Below are positions 12,167-23,053 of a DNA stretch of 64,000 nt, piece after piece. The position numbers and the translations under genes were made by a program. Under the pieces are notes generated by a model that worked only from the letters and a program-made list of their open reading frames with translations, searched no databases and had not been told where the DNA came from. The DNA comes from Mixophyes australis. Lineage: Eukaryota; Chordata; Amphibia; Anura; Limnodynastidae. The DNA lies in contig JAVHZZ010000003.1 of assembly GCA_036250195.1 (NCBI GenBank), positions 58,300,289 to 58,364,288 on the forward strand. The letters run 5' to 3'. Each line of letters starts with the position of its first letter. Within the stretch, counting starts at the first letter, position 1.

Positions 12167-12445
12167 TCAGAGATTGTTTGTGGTAGATGGAGCTATATTG
12201 TATAGAGCTGCACTTCGTGTTTTGTTGTAGAAAGGAGGTGGAATGGGGATTGTGTGGGGTCCAGAATTAGGTGAGATGTCACCAGCAGCCATGAGAAGGA
12301 ATAGGGTAAGGAAGAGAATATGTGAGGAGAAATTGTGGTTGTGAGGTTTATTTCTGTTTATGAACGCTGGCAGGCGCGGGCTGGGAGAGGGATGGCCGGG
12401 GAGCAGACAGGCGGCCGCATCACATGACAGGGGATGCGGCCGCAT
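12167..12445 (-). pseudogene. L2-type ORF N-terminus with 2A-like motif
   Basis: A 92-residue open frame on the minus strand ends in a stop after about 12167. It contains a hydrophobic run (FLTLFLLMAAG), followed directly by GDISPNSGP at 12283-12257. The 2A consensus is D-(V/I)-E-x-N-P-G-P. Here Glu and the first Pro of the core are both replaced by Ser. 2A-like peptides have been reported near the N-termini of several APE-type LINE clades, so this is probably a decayed version. The start lies within the GC-rich palindrome at 12407-12472. Confidence 0.65.
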
Positions 12446-12472
12446 CCCCTGTCATGTGATGCGGCCGCCTGT
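12407..12472. repeat. Perfect 66-bp GC-rich palindrome
   Basis: Positions 12407-12439 are exactly complementary to 12440-12472 with no spacer. GCGGCCGC occurs three times (12411, 12436, 12461), once at the centre and once near each end. A perfect spacerless palindrome in old repeat DNA implies recent origin or conversion. It sits at the 5' side of the L2 fragment. Confidence 0.95.
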
Positions 12473-12517
12473 GCACTGACGCAGTCGCGGACGCGAGGAA
12501 ATTATGTATTTTGCATC

Positions 12518-12532
12518 GGGGGGGGGGGGGGG
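12518..12532 (+). repeat. Run of 15 G
   Basis: An uninterrupted G tract followed by a GC-rich 70-base segment. It may be the decayed edge of a hAT-like or LINE element. It could form G-quadruplex-like structure, and its length is prone to assembly error. Confidence 0.9.
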
Positions 12533-12639
12533 CGCTTGGCTGGCCTACCCCCCGGCCCCAATAGCCGTCTGACCCAGCGGTCCCACAGCTGGACAGAGAT
12601 GATAGTTCTGTAGATCCTAAAACAATAACAAAAAAAGCA

Positions 12640-13749
12640 GGAGATCGCTAAGCTGTGAAAAAAATATAACAATTTAATACATTGTATTAATATTGATAAA
12701 AACATAAAACATCAATGGCATTTATTATGGAGAAGGATCAATGTAAACTTCAGGGTCAGCAATATGTAATGTAAATATCTCAGACACTGCATATAACACA
12801 GTCCGGATTATTGCATAAGATGGTCCAAACCTTCAAACGTTACTGTCCAGAGAAGTATATTAATATATGATTACCACTGGTTTAGGGTACTGTATAAAAA
12901 GTTATCCTAGGCTGAAGCGACACTTTTTTCACAGCTGTGTGTGCATGAATTTCCAATGATTGCAAACATAGCATCGTGCACATAGAATAGGTATAGCAAG
13001 TAATGAAGATAATACACATCCGATTCTTCAGCCAACAATATAGAGAGAAAGTGTATAAATCAGTCCCACACTAGATTCAGTGATCTAAAGCAAAATCTCC
13101 TGGTAGTAGATGAAAAAAATAACTCTGGGGTTTAGAAATGAACCAAACTCCAAACTTCCTCACGTATGCTGCCAATCACCTGATGCATTTCTCAGCTGTC
13201 AAGAAGCTGTTTCATCAGAAGTTTGGTGGATGAGTCCTTCCGTGCACTGTTTATAACATGCAGTCGAGTCACATGTATCTCCTCAGCCAATGATCTACAG
13301 CATCCCATCTGTCTATAAACATCAGGCGGGTCACGTGATCCTCGGTATCCAATTAAATGTGGTCTCCATTCAGTATTTCGGAAATGAAACTCTCACTGAG
13401 TCCCTAAACCAGCTGTCATAGCAACAATTATTACAAAAACATACACAAAACTGTATAAAAGTGATGTTGTAGCCATGAAACAAATCAGTATCGATCTACA
13501 TTAGGATTCTTATTCATAAGACATACATATATTTTCAAAATAATTCCATATTTAAATAAACTAAAAATTAATATCCAACAACTATAGGACCATAGCTCTA
13601 TAGTCACAAATAAAAAAGAATAAAAATACATTTAAACAAGACAGCTCATATATCCCCACTAAGTAATAAATCAAACTCAGCATAATTTCTGAAAAGTATA
13701 TATACTAGCTCATACTGACACAATGGTACAATACAACCAATAAGAATTA

Positions 13750-13800
<51 letters not shown>

Positions 13801-14630
13801 ACTATGTAAATGCCTAGTGGCGTGTGTGAAAAAAAAAAAACAAGCTGCAGCACCACCTGCTGGGCAGAGTTATACATTGACCTATATATTTCTTGAAGGA
13901 GAAGTGACAGCTGGGAGTGGTTGGTGGTTGCCGGGGGTGACAGTGGGGAGTTTTTAACTCCTTAAGTAGCTTGATGAAGGATGTGGCGATGAAGATGAAG
14001 GATGAGGTGATGGAGAAAAATGATGAGGTGGTGACATGTGGACAAAACCACGTTAAAAAAGGGCGCTTGCGTCGGAAAGTAACGCTCTTCCCCTGAGGAG
14101 GCCTGGGCTAGCCCCAAATGCATGACAAGAACCTTTTTAACACCTTAAGTAGCTTGATTTGACTAGAATGCATGAGTATCGTGCACGGGTTAACTTGTAT
14201 GTATATATATATATATATATATGTCTGCATACTCGGGCTCCTAACACACCCACTCTACTATACAGTTGATCTGCGTAAAGACCTACCCTCGAGATATGTG
14301 ACGGTCAAATTCAAAACACATACATAAATACTGATATGCATTCAAGATACCCTATGTTTATGGAATAAATAACCAAATCATTATGACCACGTAATAGTCG
14401 CCCATATGTAAAGTGAAGAATATAGATAAGGTGGAACAATTGGACAAATATATTCAAAAGATCCAAAAACATAAATTGGCCTGACAAACATCAGAGCCCA
14501 AAAAACTTCAAAATTGGAAAATTGAAACTAACATCTACAACTAAAAAATCTGGAAAAAGACAAAAATAAACAAAAATCATTCAGTTCAATATTCTCAGTA
14601 GGACCATGTAGAAAGTAAGATACTGTTCAA
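12640..14630 (-). mobile_element. Probable 3' non-coding part of a Penelope-like element
   Basis: This lies directly downstream, on the minus strand, of the GIY-YIG relic at 14640-15855. Near 13226-13195 the minus strand reads CTTCTGATGAAACAGCTTCT, then TGACAGCTGAGAAATGCATC. That 'CTGATGAAG ... CGAAACGCG'-like block is characteristic of Penelope-like tails in amphibian-type genomes. A TA-bounded repeat (13753-14222) interrupts it. The far boundary at about 12640 is a guess. Confidence 0.45.
13753..14222 (+). repeat. TA-bounded interspersed repeat, copy 1
   Basis: A (TA)n tract at 13753-13798 precedes a 401-bp unique segment (13799-14199), and a second TA tract follows. The same segment recurs inverted at 21001-21399, also flanked by TA/AT microsatellite. 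It has an internal duplication of TTTTTAAC.CCTTAAGTAG (13949 and 14132) and a GATGA-rich purine minisatellite between. No coding capacity is seen. Its class is unknown. Confidence 0.8.
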
Positions 14631-14639
14631 TTCTATTCT

Positions 14640-15855
14640 ATTATTGAGACTGTGTGGTGTCAGCATTTTGAGGCTAAAGATTCAATAAGACTCACGTTTG
14701 CAGAGCAGATTGAACCTGTCACCTCCTCTCTTGGTGGTACCTACTTGCTCAAACGCTCTGACTTTTAGGCCTTCTAGTTTGCCCATCTGACAAAGATTTT
14801 CATGTGCAGATAAACTGTGTGCTTTAACATTCTTCAAAATATTACGTTGATGCTATTGAAAGCGTACTCCCACAGATCTTATCATATGCCCCATATATTT
14901 GGTACTACATTTACAGTTGATCAAATAGATGACAAACACTGATTGGCAATCTAGATCCGTTTCAATGGGGAACCTTTCACCTGAAGTGAATGAGGAAAAT
15001 TCCGTACACTTGTGGTCCACAAATCTACAAGTAATACATTTGTGTTTCCCAATCATTTGTAAAAATCATTGGTGCCCAACCAGCTTTTCAGAACCGAATC
15101 TATAGAAGGTGTCAATACCATATTGTCACTCTTATAGAAACTCGGAGCCAGTCTCTCTTTAAGATTCCTACATCTTCTAAAAGATTGTAAAACAGCCTTG
15201 TTTTTCGGAATAAAGTCAGTCCTCAGCGCTGCTGTGATGTTTGCCAACAGCAGGGCCGGATTAACCATAGGGCTAACTGGGCTACAGCCCAGGGGCCTAT
15301 GGCATCCAGGGGGCCCTTGAAAGTGCTCAGCAGCAGTATTGATCGGTCGGGGGCGGGGGCGCCCCCAACACGATCAGTGCTGCTGAGCACTTTCACTGCG
15401 GTCCTTCTCTGGCGCGCTGTAGTCTCCTTACTGAGGAGATCTCCTGAGTCTTACTCTCACGAGATCTCCTCAGTAAAGAGCATACAGCGAACCGGAGAAG
15501 GAGGTAAGTGCCGGGGGAGTGGCGGGGGGAAGGGCAGCTCGGATCACGAGGGGGGGGGGCACGGGCCGATCGGACCATGGGGGGCGCGGGCAGCTTGGAT
15601 CACGGGGGGCCCTCACAGGAGAATGGAGGCCCCCTTAGCCCAGGGGCCTCCATTCCCTTAATCCGGCCCTGGCCAACAGTATACGGAAATATCCAAAGCT
15701 TTATATTTGTGAGAATAAGGAAAAGTGGGAGGTTGGACAAAGAGCCGAACCAGTGTACAGTTTACTCCAACTGCCTTCCACATGCCAGTAATTTTGAACA
15801 TAGGTCCAACTGGTTGCTTTCTTCTGGTTTTAGGGAGATAATTATTTAATCCCAT
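14640..15855 (-). pseudogene. Penelope-like element: RT C-terminus and GIY-YIG endonuclease relic
   Basis: The minus-strand coding trace is split by frameshifts and by a hAT MITE. Upstream (15855-15680) comes an RT-thumb-like piece. Then come AALRTDFIPKNK and RRCRNLKERLAPSFYKSDN (15240-15130). Next is a CITCRFVDHKC cysteine/histidine cluster, followed by CQSVFVIYLINCKC and YMGHMIRSVGVRF (14990-14856), which correspond to the GIY and YIG segments and the following Arg. The distal part (14855-14650) reads HSLSAHENLCQMGKLEGLKV, then RGGDRFNLLCKRESYW in other frames. Penelope-like elements use this endonuclease with their RT for target-primed insertion. This copy is dead. Confidence 0.8.
15251..15671. 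mobile_element. hAT-type MITE with perfect 8-bp TSD, inside the Penelope relic
   Basis: GCCAACAG occurs at 15243-15250 and 15672-15679. The termini CAGGGCCGGATTAA and TTAATCCGGCCCTG are exact inverted repeats of 14 bp. The interior is GC-rich with a further palindrome around GTGCTCAGCAGCA ... TGCTGCTGAGCAC. Removing it with one TSD copy rejoins the Penelope reading sequence across LLANITAAL, so insertion came after the Penelope copy. Confidence 0.95.
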
Positions 15856-17880
15856 ATAATCCCGTTACAGACAGCTTTTTCTACTTTTAACACATTCCTC
15901 CAACTGCAGAATAGTAGGCAGTCCTTTACTACAGCTATTGTAAGTTGCCCACTACACACCGATAGCATGGTTTTATGTTGGAATTATATGATTTGCTATT
16001 AATATAGAGTATATGCGGCTTACTAAACATGGGCTAAACTAGATGGACTCAGAAAAAAAACCTTGCAGCAGATAAGACTGAGTGGAATCACTCTTTATTA
16101 TGCAGGGCATGGGGCATGGGCAGGGTCTAGACCCTACATATATACTTACACTTATAATAAATATATCAATTATATTGGAATGTTTGCGTTAAAAAGATAT
16201 GCAGCTAAAAATTGTGAAAATATTTAAAAATCACACAACCTACATAAATTTGTGGGCATAAATAAATAAATATTCAATTATACATGATAGAAATGCATTG
16301 TCTTTCTTCAGATAATTGGAAAACTAAATCTATTAGGTGTATTTTATCTTGCACTGTTCACTTGTCTTTTTTAATTGGAAATTGTATTTCACTGTTTACT
16401 GTGTGTGATCTCTGCTGATATCAAAGAATTTATTTTAAATGATTGCCTCTGTTATGCAGCAAAAGATGATTTTCCTTTTTCCCTGGCAGTGGTACCTTGC
16501 TTATCATAACTTTTGTGCTTGAAGCTACTTCTTTACAAATGTATCTTTGACTTATGTCAAATGAACAAAACATGGAGTTGGCTACCTGCCTGTTAATAGC
16601 AGAGTAGGTTTTGAAGGTCAAGCCCTTAAATAGCTGTACCCACTATAATGGATTTAATGTGCTATATAGAGCCGAGAATAGAAAAGCTTCATCCATTTTA
16701 AACAGTTTTCTTTCCATATAAGAGAAATGTACTGTAGTGTTTATACAGGAGAATGTACTTTTTTACGCCTGTTTCCATAATATTGCAAATTATTTTTTTT
16801 CCCTATAAACTATCCTTTGACAGCAAATACCTATCTGCAAAAAATTAGGTGTATTAATGAAAATATGAAAGAGCAAAATTTTCCCACTTACACCATATTT
16901 GCCTGCCCTTGGCACCTTGGTGTGGCCGCCAACTGGGGCACTCGCCCAGAGGAGGAGTTGGGGTGGAGCAAGGACACATGGGAATGGGAATGAGATTAAT
17001 CATTACCATGTGAAGTGTTTTGCCACTTTCACCTCCTCCGTGCAACAAAATCCTTAATCAGTTCCATGACGGAAATCAGCTCTGCTCTGGTTTTGAGCAT
17101 AGCTGTGGTACATGTACAAACCAGTGGTGGCAGTGGGCCGTTATACAGTGGTATGCAATACCGAAACTTCTCCTACTACTTTCATTTACATACATGTTCC
17201 ATTCCGCACTTCTAAACTTCCAATTCGATCACTGGTAAGATCTAAATATTGCATATGTCACCAAAGCTGACAAGTACCATTTATTGGGGGGTGGGGCTCA
17301 TTGATGCATCACGTCCTTCCACTGTCCCCTCTCTGCTCTTCACGGTATGGGAATGGTCCTGTGCATGTGCAGTGACGCCCTGTTTCAGCTTTACTATGCT
17401 AGCTCTGAAATGATAGCGGGGTCAGGCAGGGCAGAATTACTGCCGTAGAAAGGAGTGTAGTGGCTACAATTCCCCTCATCCCTGGGACCAGTAGACACTG
17501 AAACCCAACTGCTTGATTTTGAAATAAAATAAAAAACAATTTGATGAAAAAACCCTGCAGCAGACACATTTTCGCAGTCAAATAGTTTTACTGTAAATAA
17601 CAAGAACAAGTTACAAAACAGTATTAGTGATAACTTATCCAGCAAGTAATTACTCATATAGAAGCAGCTACTGTCGACTACACCTTGACTATAATCATGT
17701 ACAGATGGAAAACCATGCCACAAATATGTCTGGGGAGGAGGCGGGGGAACACTGTCAGATCATGAAACACATAGTGGTACATCATTCTAAATGGTGGTGT
17801 GAGAAGCCTGGAGCCTGTGAAGAGGGTACAGAAAAGAAGAGAGAAAGGAAGAAGAAGAGAAGACTCACCTGTTCTGGGAT
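15856..17880. other. No gene seen
   Basis: AT-rich in its first half. A GC-rich patch at 16890-17000 and a purine-rich patch at 17800-17870 may be old repeat debris. No recognisable protein or RNA gene. Confidence 0.5.
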
Positions 17881-18300
17881 CCAGCAGCGGTAAATCCATC
17901 TTCCTTTCACAACTGGATTCAGCGTGGGTTGACAGCTATCAGATGAGCCAATCCAGGTTCACCTCCATCTGTCAGCCAATCGGTGACCGGAGAGGTAAGT
18001 CAATCAGGGCTCACCTCCAGGCAGTTTGAATTGTTGGTGCTGTGATGAGTCAATCAGGGCTCGTTGTGTCACCAATCCTCACCCATGCGATGTTTCATAA
18101 GTAGCAGTCCCATGTGGTGGTTACAGTTAGTTGGCGGAGCCACAGAGAGAGGACGCCACGGGACGTCCAGAGACGGGCGACACCGACCTTTAGGGAAGAA
18201 GGCGGCAGATAACTGTGAGCCGTTGTAGCGGCTGAGGGCACCCCAGCCAGGAAGATAGAAGCCGTCGTGATCACAATGGACCGTGGCAAAGCATTGAGGA
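17881..18300. repeat. Left part of an older repeat interrupted by the 1.9-kb inverted-repeat insertion
   Basis: GC-richer sequence with near-repeats of AGTCAATCAGGGCTC (about 17999 and 18049) and a related GAGCCAATCCAGGTTCACCT block. Its continuation resumes at 20224, after the insertion. It resembles the leader or LTR region of a retroelement, but I cannot name it. Confidence 0.45.
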
Positions 18301-20223
18301 CACAATACAATATTCAGATACTCCGCGCAATCTATCCAATTGCAGCCTTTCAAATCACAGTGCACAATCCCCTCAACGTGCCTATACAAAATATAATCTA
18401 AACAAAATTGTGAAAAGAAATGGCGCTATTGGTAAACAATCCAGATACTATTATAAATGGAATTAAATGTCCATATATTTTCAATTTCTGGTAATTTTCA
18501 TATCCTTGGTGTATCCAGTCCTCTTTATTCAGTGTGCTTCTCTGTATTCACTCATCAAAGGAATATGTAAAACAAATATAAAACAAACATAGTGCAACCT
18601 GTTTTTGCCATATAATTATTAAAGGAATAATACTATCCTTTAAGGCCCGTGTGTAGATATAATAATCAAAACACCTCGTGAAGAAGAATTCCTAAAAATC
18701 CCCTTAAGGGTGTACACTTACTAAAACAAATAATTTTTACAGCAGAAAAATCACAACAGACATCATATTTCCTTGTATGCCCTTGTGATCTAATGATACA
18801 ATGTAGACACCTCGTGTAGAGAAATAAAAAACAACTCTTCTTTTGCCCCTTAAGGGTATACACTCACTAGAACCAAATGATAATCAGGCACATCACGAAG
18901 TATCTAGATCTTCCTTTCTGATCCCGATATAAACCATCCGATTATACTTGTCCGTTTAAAAAAATAAAAGAAAAGAGCAATGCTCCATAGTGTAAAATCC
19001 TCAGACACTTTATTGTAAACATATAAAAACGAGGCCGTCATAAACAAATGACTCCTCACATATATTCTTCCTAAAAACAAGCTCCTACAGCGAGGATAGG
19101 TGGCCTCTTACCCCTTTCCGGAAATCAGTGAGCGTGATGTTATATCACTCAGCATGGAGTGTCCCGGGCGAAACCCCTGCGATAACCGACTTCCAGAGGA
19201 CCAAATCCAAGATGGCCACACTCATACTCTGATTCTGGAGTAGAGACAGACTGGACAGCATCTTACAGAGAGGTCTGAAACCAGCAGCGCCTGAGGACCA
19301 CAGGGACAACTTGGAAAGGCAACAAAGAGATTTCTGAATCGAAACGCTTCGGCAGTGAGTGACGTCAGACGCTCCAACGGGGATTCGTATAGTGTGAAGA
19401 CTCTACTCCTCTGGAAGTCGGTTATCGCAGGGGTTTCGCCCGGGACACTCCATGCTGAGTGATATAACATCACGCTCACTGATTTCCGGAAAGGGGTAAG
19501 AGGGCACCTATCCTCGTTGTAGGAGCTTGTTTTTAGGAAGAATATATGTGAGGAGTCATTTGTTTATGACGGCCTCGTTTTTATATGTTTACAATAAAGT
19601 GTCTGAGGATTTTACACTATGGAGCATTGCTCTTTTCTTTTATTTTTTTAAACGGACAAGTATAATCGGATGGTTTATATCGGGATCAGAAAGGAAGATC
19701 TAGATACTTCGTGATGTGCCTGATTATCATTTGGTTCTAGTGAGTGTATACCCTTAAGGGGCAAAAGAAGAGTTGTTTTTTATTTCTCTATACGAGGTGT
19801 CTATATTGTATCATTAGATCACAAGGGCATACAAGGAAATATGATGTCTGTTGTGATTTTTCTGCTGTAAAAATTATTTGTTTTAGTAAGTGTACACCCT
19901 TAAGGGGATTTTTAGGAATTCTTCTTCACGAGGTGTTTTGATTATTATATCTACACACGGGCCTTAAAGGATAGTATTATTCCTTTAATAATTATATGGC
20001 AAAAACAGGTTGCACTATGTTTGTTTTATATTTGTTTTACATATTCCTTTGATGAGTGAATACAGAGAAGCACACTGAATAAAGAGGACTGGATACACCA
20101 AGGATATGAAAATTACCAGAAATTGAAAATATATGGACATTTAATTCCATTTATAATAGTATCTGGATTGTTTACCAATAGCGCCATTTTTTTTTCACAA
20201 TTTTGTTTAGAAAGCATTGAGGA
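18288..20223. mobile_element. Giant inverted-repeat insertion with 13-bp TSD (Penelope-like)
   Basis: AAAGCATTGAGGA lies at 18288-18300 and 20211-20223, bracketing a 1910-bp insertion (18301-20210). It has a 96-bp single-copy segment (18301-18396), a left arm (18397-19200), a 206-bp spacer (19201-19406) and a right arm (19407-20210). The arms are complementary over about 805 bp, with roughly six differences that I could spot. The spacer has CGAAACGCTTCGG at 19340, like the CGAAACGCG block of Penelope tails. The right arm has an AATAAA near 19593. Penelope-like elements often carry inverted or partly duplicated terminal regions, so a tail-to-tail insertion is the likely origin. Confidence 0.85.
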
Positions 20224-20760
20224 CGGCTGCAGCCAGAGTGCCAATGGAGTGCGGAGGGTTCCCCACGGAGACTGTCAGAGCAAGGTAAGGCCCTTGTGGA
20301 CATACCTCTTACAGGCTTGCACTTGCACTCTATTGCTTCTTTAACACAGTTAGGCACAAGGCCCTTGGCTGAATATGGGCACTAGGCCCAAGGGGTGATA
20401 GTGGGCATAAGGCCCTGGAGCATTAGGGTTAAGGGAGCCAGTTATTCAGGCATTAGGCCTGTGACAATTAACTCAGGCTTAGCCTGTGAGGCAATTATGA
20501 TTTAGACATTAGGCTTGTGACTGTAAGTTATTTTCGGCTTTAGGTCTGTGTCAATTAACTCAGACTTAACCTGTGAAGCAAGTATTTTAGGCTTGAGGCC
20601 TGTGGTGGCAGGTAATTCAGGCTTTAGGACTGTAATGGCAAGTAATACAGGATCAGCCTGTGGAAGCAGTGATAGCCAGGATTAGCCTGAGGAAGCGCTA
20701 ACAGACAGAATTATCCTGTGGTCCCAGTAATTTAGGTCTGCATTTGATAAGTGGTAATCC
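20224..20760 (+). repeat. Degenerate tandem array of TTAGGCCTGTG-type units, right part of the interrupted repeat
   Basis: From about 20340 to 20735 the sequence cycles through variants of 'attcaggc-ttaggcctgtg-gcaagtaa' with a period near 30 bases and many indels. I count about ten recognisable units. It continues the older repeat that ends at 18300. Such arrays occur in retroelement leaders, but the class is unresolved. Confidence 0.7.
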
Positions 20761-20938
20761 TCATAGTGATACCGAGCCTGGTCTGGGCCATGTGTAGACA
20801 TTAAGTGGCCATTTTTGTGGAGGTCACTTTAAGGTATCATATTGTACTTTATAGCATAGTACTGTATGGTAGTGTGTGCTTTTCACTAGTAGCCATATTG
20901 TGGGTGCACAGTAGTAAATAGTGTAGAACTGATTTTTG

Positions 20939-20940
20939 CA

Positions 20941-21000
<60 letters not shown>
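20939..21000 (+). repeat. (CT)n/(AT)n microsatellite
   Basis: A TCTCTC tract runs directly into a (AT)n tract of about 40 bases. It forms the left border of the TA-bounded repeat copy 2. Confidence 0.95.
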
Positions 21001-21003
<3 letters not shown>

Positions 21004-21399
21004 AGTTAACCCGTGCATGATACTCATGCATTCTAGTCAAATCAAGCTACTTAAGGTGTTAAAAAGGTTCTTGTCATGCATTTGGGCCTAGCCCAGGCCT
21101 CCTCAGGGGAAGAGCGTTACTTCCCGACGCAAGCGCCCTTTTTTAACGTGGTTTTGTCCACATGTCACCACCTCATCATTTTTCTCCATCACCTCATCCT
21201 TCATCTTCATCGCCACATCCTTCATCAAGCTACTTAAGGTGTTAAAAACTCCCCACTGTCACCCCCGGCAACCACCAACCACTCCCAACTGTCACTCCTC
21301 CTTCAAGAAATATATAGGTCAGTGTATAACTCTGCCCAGCAGGTGGCGCTTCAGCTTGTTTTTTTTTCCACACACACCACTAGGCATTTATATAGTAGA
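21001..21399 (-). repeat. TA-bounded interspersed repeat, copy 2 (inverted)
   Basis: This is the reverse complement of 13799-14199 with scattered differences, 399 versus 401 bp. It runs from ACAAGTTAACCCGTGCA to ATATAGTAG and is again followed by an AT dinucleotide tract. Both copies share the same end points, so this is a discrete element rather than a random duplication. Confidence 0.85.
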
Positions 21400-22266
21400 T
21401 ATATATATATTAAAATGTTAAATAAAAAAAGTATGAGGCAAAAGCTGTACATTAATGTAAAACCACACATTCATATTAACCACCTTTACATGCGTCTGAC
21501 CATCTTAACAAATTAATAATACTCTAATAAACTAATATTAATCTTGTCTGACCACCAATTATAATAAAAAAAATATTACAATTAGGGTTATAACTACTCA
21601 TCCAGTGCTTCTCATCAAGAAAATGCAGAGTATTGCAGGTCATTTACTTTCTACATTTACATTTTTATATATTATAAAAATATAGAGCTCTGGATCCAAA
21701 AAATAAGTAAAAATAATACACTAGAGCCAAAACACTAGAGCCTCAAAAGTAAGATCAGTGACAGTTATCATTTTGTTGAGGACAATGTTCATTAAAACAG
21801 AGAAAGATACTCACAAAAATAACACAGAAACATGATAAAGAACAAATAGCGCACCACCGAGCCTTCAATTTCAGATAGCTAAAAAAAATCACACTGTATA
21901 TCATTAACGAGTATACAATGCATACAGATAAAAAGCATGACAAATTTTATAAATCTCTTATACATCTGTTTGGACCTTAGAGCAGCATAAATCTCATATA
22001 ATCAATAATCAGTAAATATAAATCACTGCATTTGCATTCTTAATTTGGTACCATGATTCAGTTCAGAGAAAACAATTATAACTGAGTGTTTTAAATGCTG
22101 GTCATCTATATTTAACACCAGACAAAAAGAGGGATGAAGCTAATACAGTGCATTTAATAAATAGGCAGATAGACCCCAGCCTCCTGTTTATAGAATATGG
22201 AACTTATTTGTCCCTCCTGTTGCTATAAGCCAGAAAAATTACTTTCACTACTTCCAAACGAATAAG
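21400..22266. other. No gene seen; AT-rich
   Basis: Strongly AT-rich single-copy-looking sequence without recognisable coding or repeat structure. Confidence 0.5.
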
Positions 22267-22269
22267 TAA

Positions 22270-22500
22270 AGCTGGGTACACACTACAGAAAATTACTGCA
22301 TATGCGATTCATTCACATCGTTCCATCGTTGACAGTGATTTTTAGCCAGTTTATAAGAGTGATGGAAAAAAAGGATGTGCTTTGGTACGATATAACATGA
22401 TCGTGGGAGCGTGCACATTAATGTGATATCGGACCTAACAGTCATTTATTGTGTGATTGGCATGATAACTGGTTGAAAGACCTGTAGTGTGTACCCAGCT
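22270..22500. mobile_element. Palindromic MITE with TAA TSD
   Basis: The termini AGCTGGGTACACACTAC and GTAGTGTGTACCCAGCT are exact inverted repeats of 17 bp. TAA lies on both sides (22267-22269 and 22501-22503). A 3-bp TWA duplication fits the PIF/Harbinger group. It is 231 bp and non-coding. Confidence 0.88.
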
Positions 22501-22647
22501 TAAGTGTGCAGCCTGCTCAGAGAGCTATTAATCTTCTTTCCACTAAAGTGTCTCTAGTTAGTATGCTGATACTCACTTCTGATATGTTGTTAGAATATTA
22601 GCTAAATAGCTGCACTCTTAGTTTCAGTAATCATATACTTTCTTCAG

Positions 22648-22710
22648 CAGTGGTAGTTATTTTCCTGGCTCAGACAAAGCCGACACAGTAGAGAGCGACA
22701 AAAATATACC
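22648..22710 (+). repeat. Direct repeat unit, left copy
   Basis: A ~50-base core around CTGGCTCAGACAAAGCCGAC and GTAGAGAGCGAC recurs in the same orientation at 23472-23533 with few differences. In both places it lies close to the inverted-repeat complex at 23054-23989. Confidence 0.8.
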
Positions 22711-22713
22711 AAA

Positions 22714-23030
22714 TTATTATTATTGTCATTTATTTGTTAGGCACCACAAGGTATCCGCAGCGCCGCACACAGTACGAACAGTAGACTATACAGGGTGAAA
22801 CCATACAGAACAATGAACAAAAAGTACCAATACTTCAGAAACTCCAGGCTGGCTACAAGGAGCAGAAGAATGGGTGAGGAGACAGGAGGGAAGATGGCCC
22901 TGCTAATGCAAGCTTACATCCTAAGGGAGGGTAAACAGACCAGGCACAAGAGGAGCCAGCCGAGGCAAGGGGAGAGAAGGGAGGACGAGCTGAAGGGAGG
23001 AGATGGGGGTTAAGTGGATGGTTGGTAGGC
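22714..23030 (-). mobile_element. L2-type LINE 3' end
   Basis: On the minus strand the block has a pyrimidine-rich leader, GATGTAAGCTTGCATTAGCA, a TACTGTTCG/CGGCGCTGCGG segment, and ends GTGCCTAACAAATAAATGAC with (AAT)n. This is the familiar 3' terminus of L2-group LINEs. It separates the left direct-repeat unit from the left inverted arm, so it is a later insertion. Confidence 0.7.
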
Positions 23031-23053
23031 TTTGAGAAAGAGAAATGCAGAAA

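Larger units (their letters stand above)
10507..12445 (-). mobile_element. L2-type non-LTR retrotransposon, decayed and internally deleted
   Basis: On the minus strand this is a single-ORF2-type LINE. From 5' to 3' it has an N-terminal leader with a 2A-like motif (about 12283-12257), a short post-endonuclease linker, then reverse transcriptase blocks and the C-terminal thumb region. The apurinic endonuclease domain, normally over 200 residues between leader and linker, is nearly absent. The reading jumps near 12150 from the leader to a CSRTAERHWRES-type linker. Frameshifts break the RT into at least four pieces. The 3' end lies against a truncated Tc1 relic at 10506. No target duplication was found. 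Confidence 0.85.

Noticed and set aside
18666..19941. Identical 65-residue frames on opposite strands considered as a duplicated gene
   Set aside because: They are mirror images created by the ~805-bp inverted repeat and show no protein family features.
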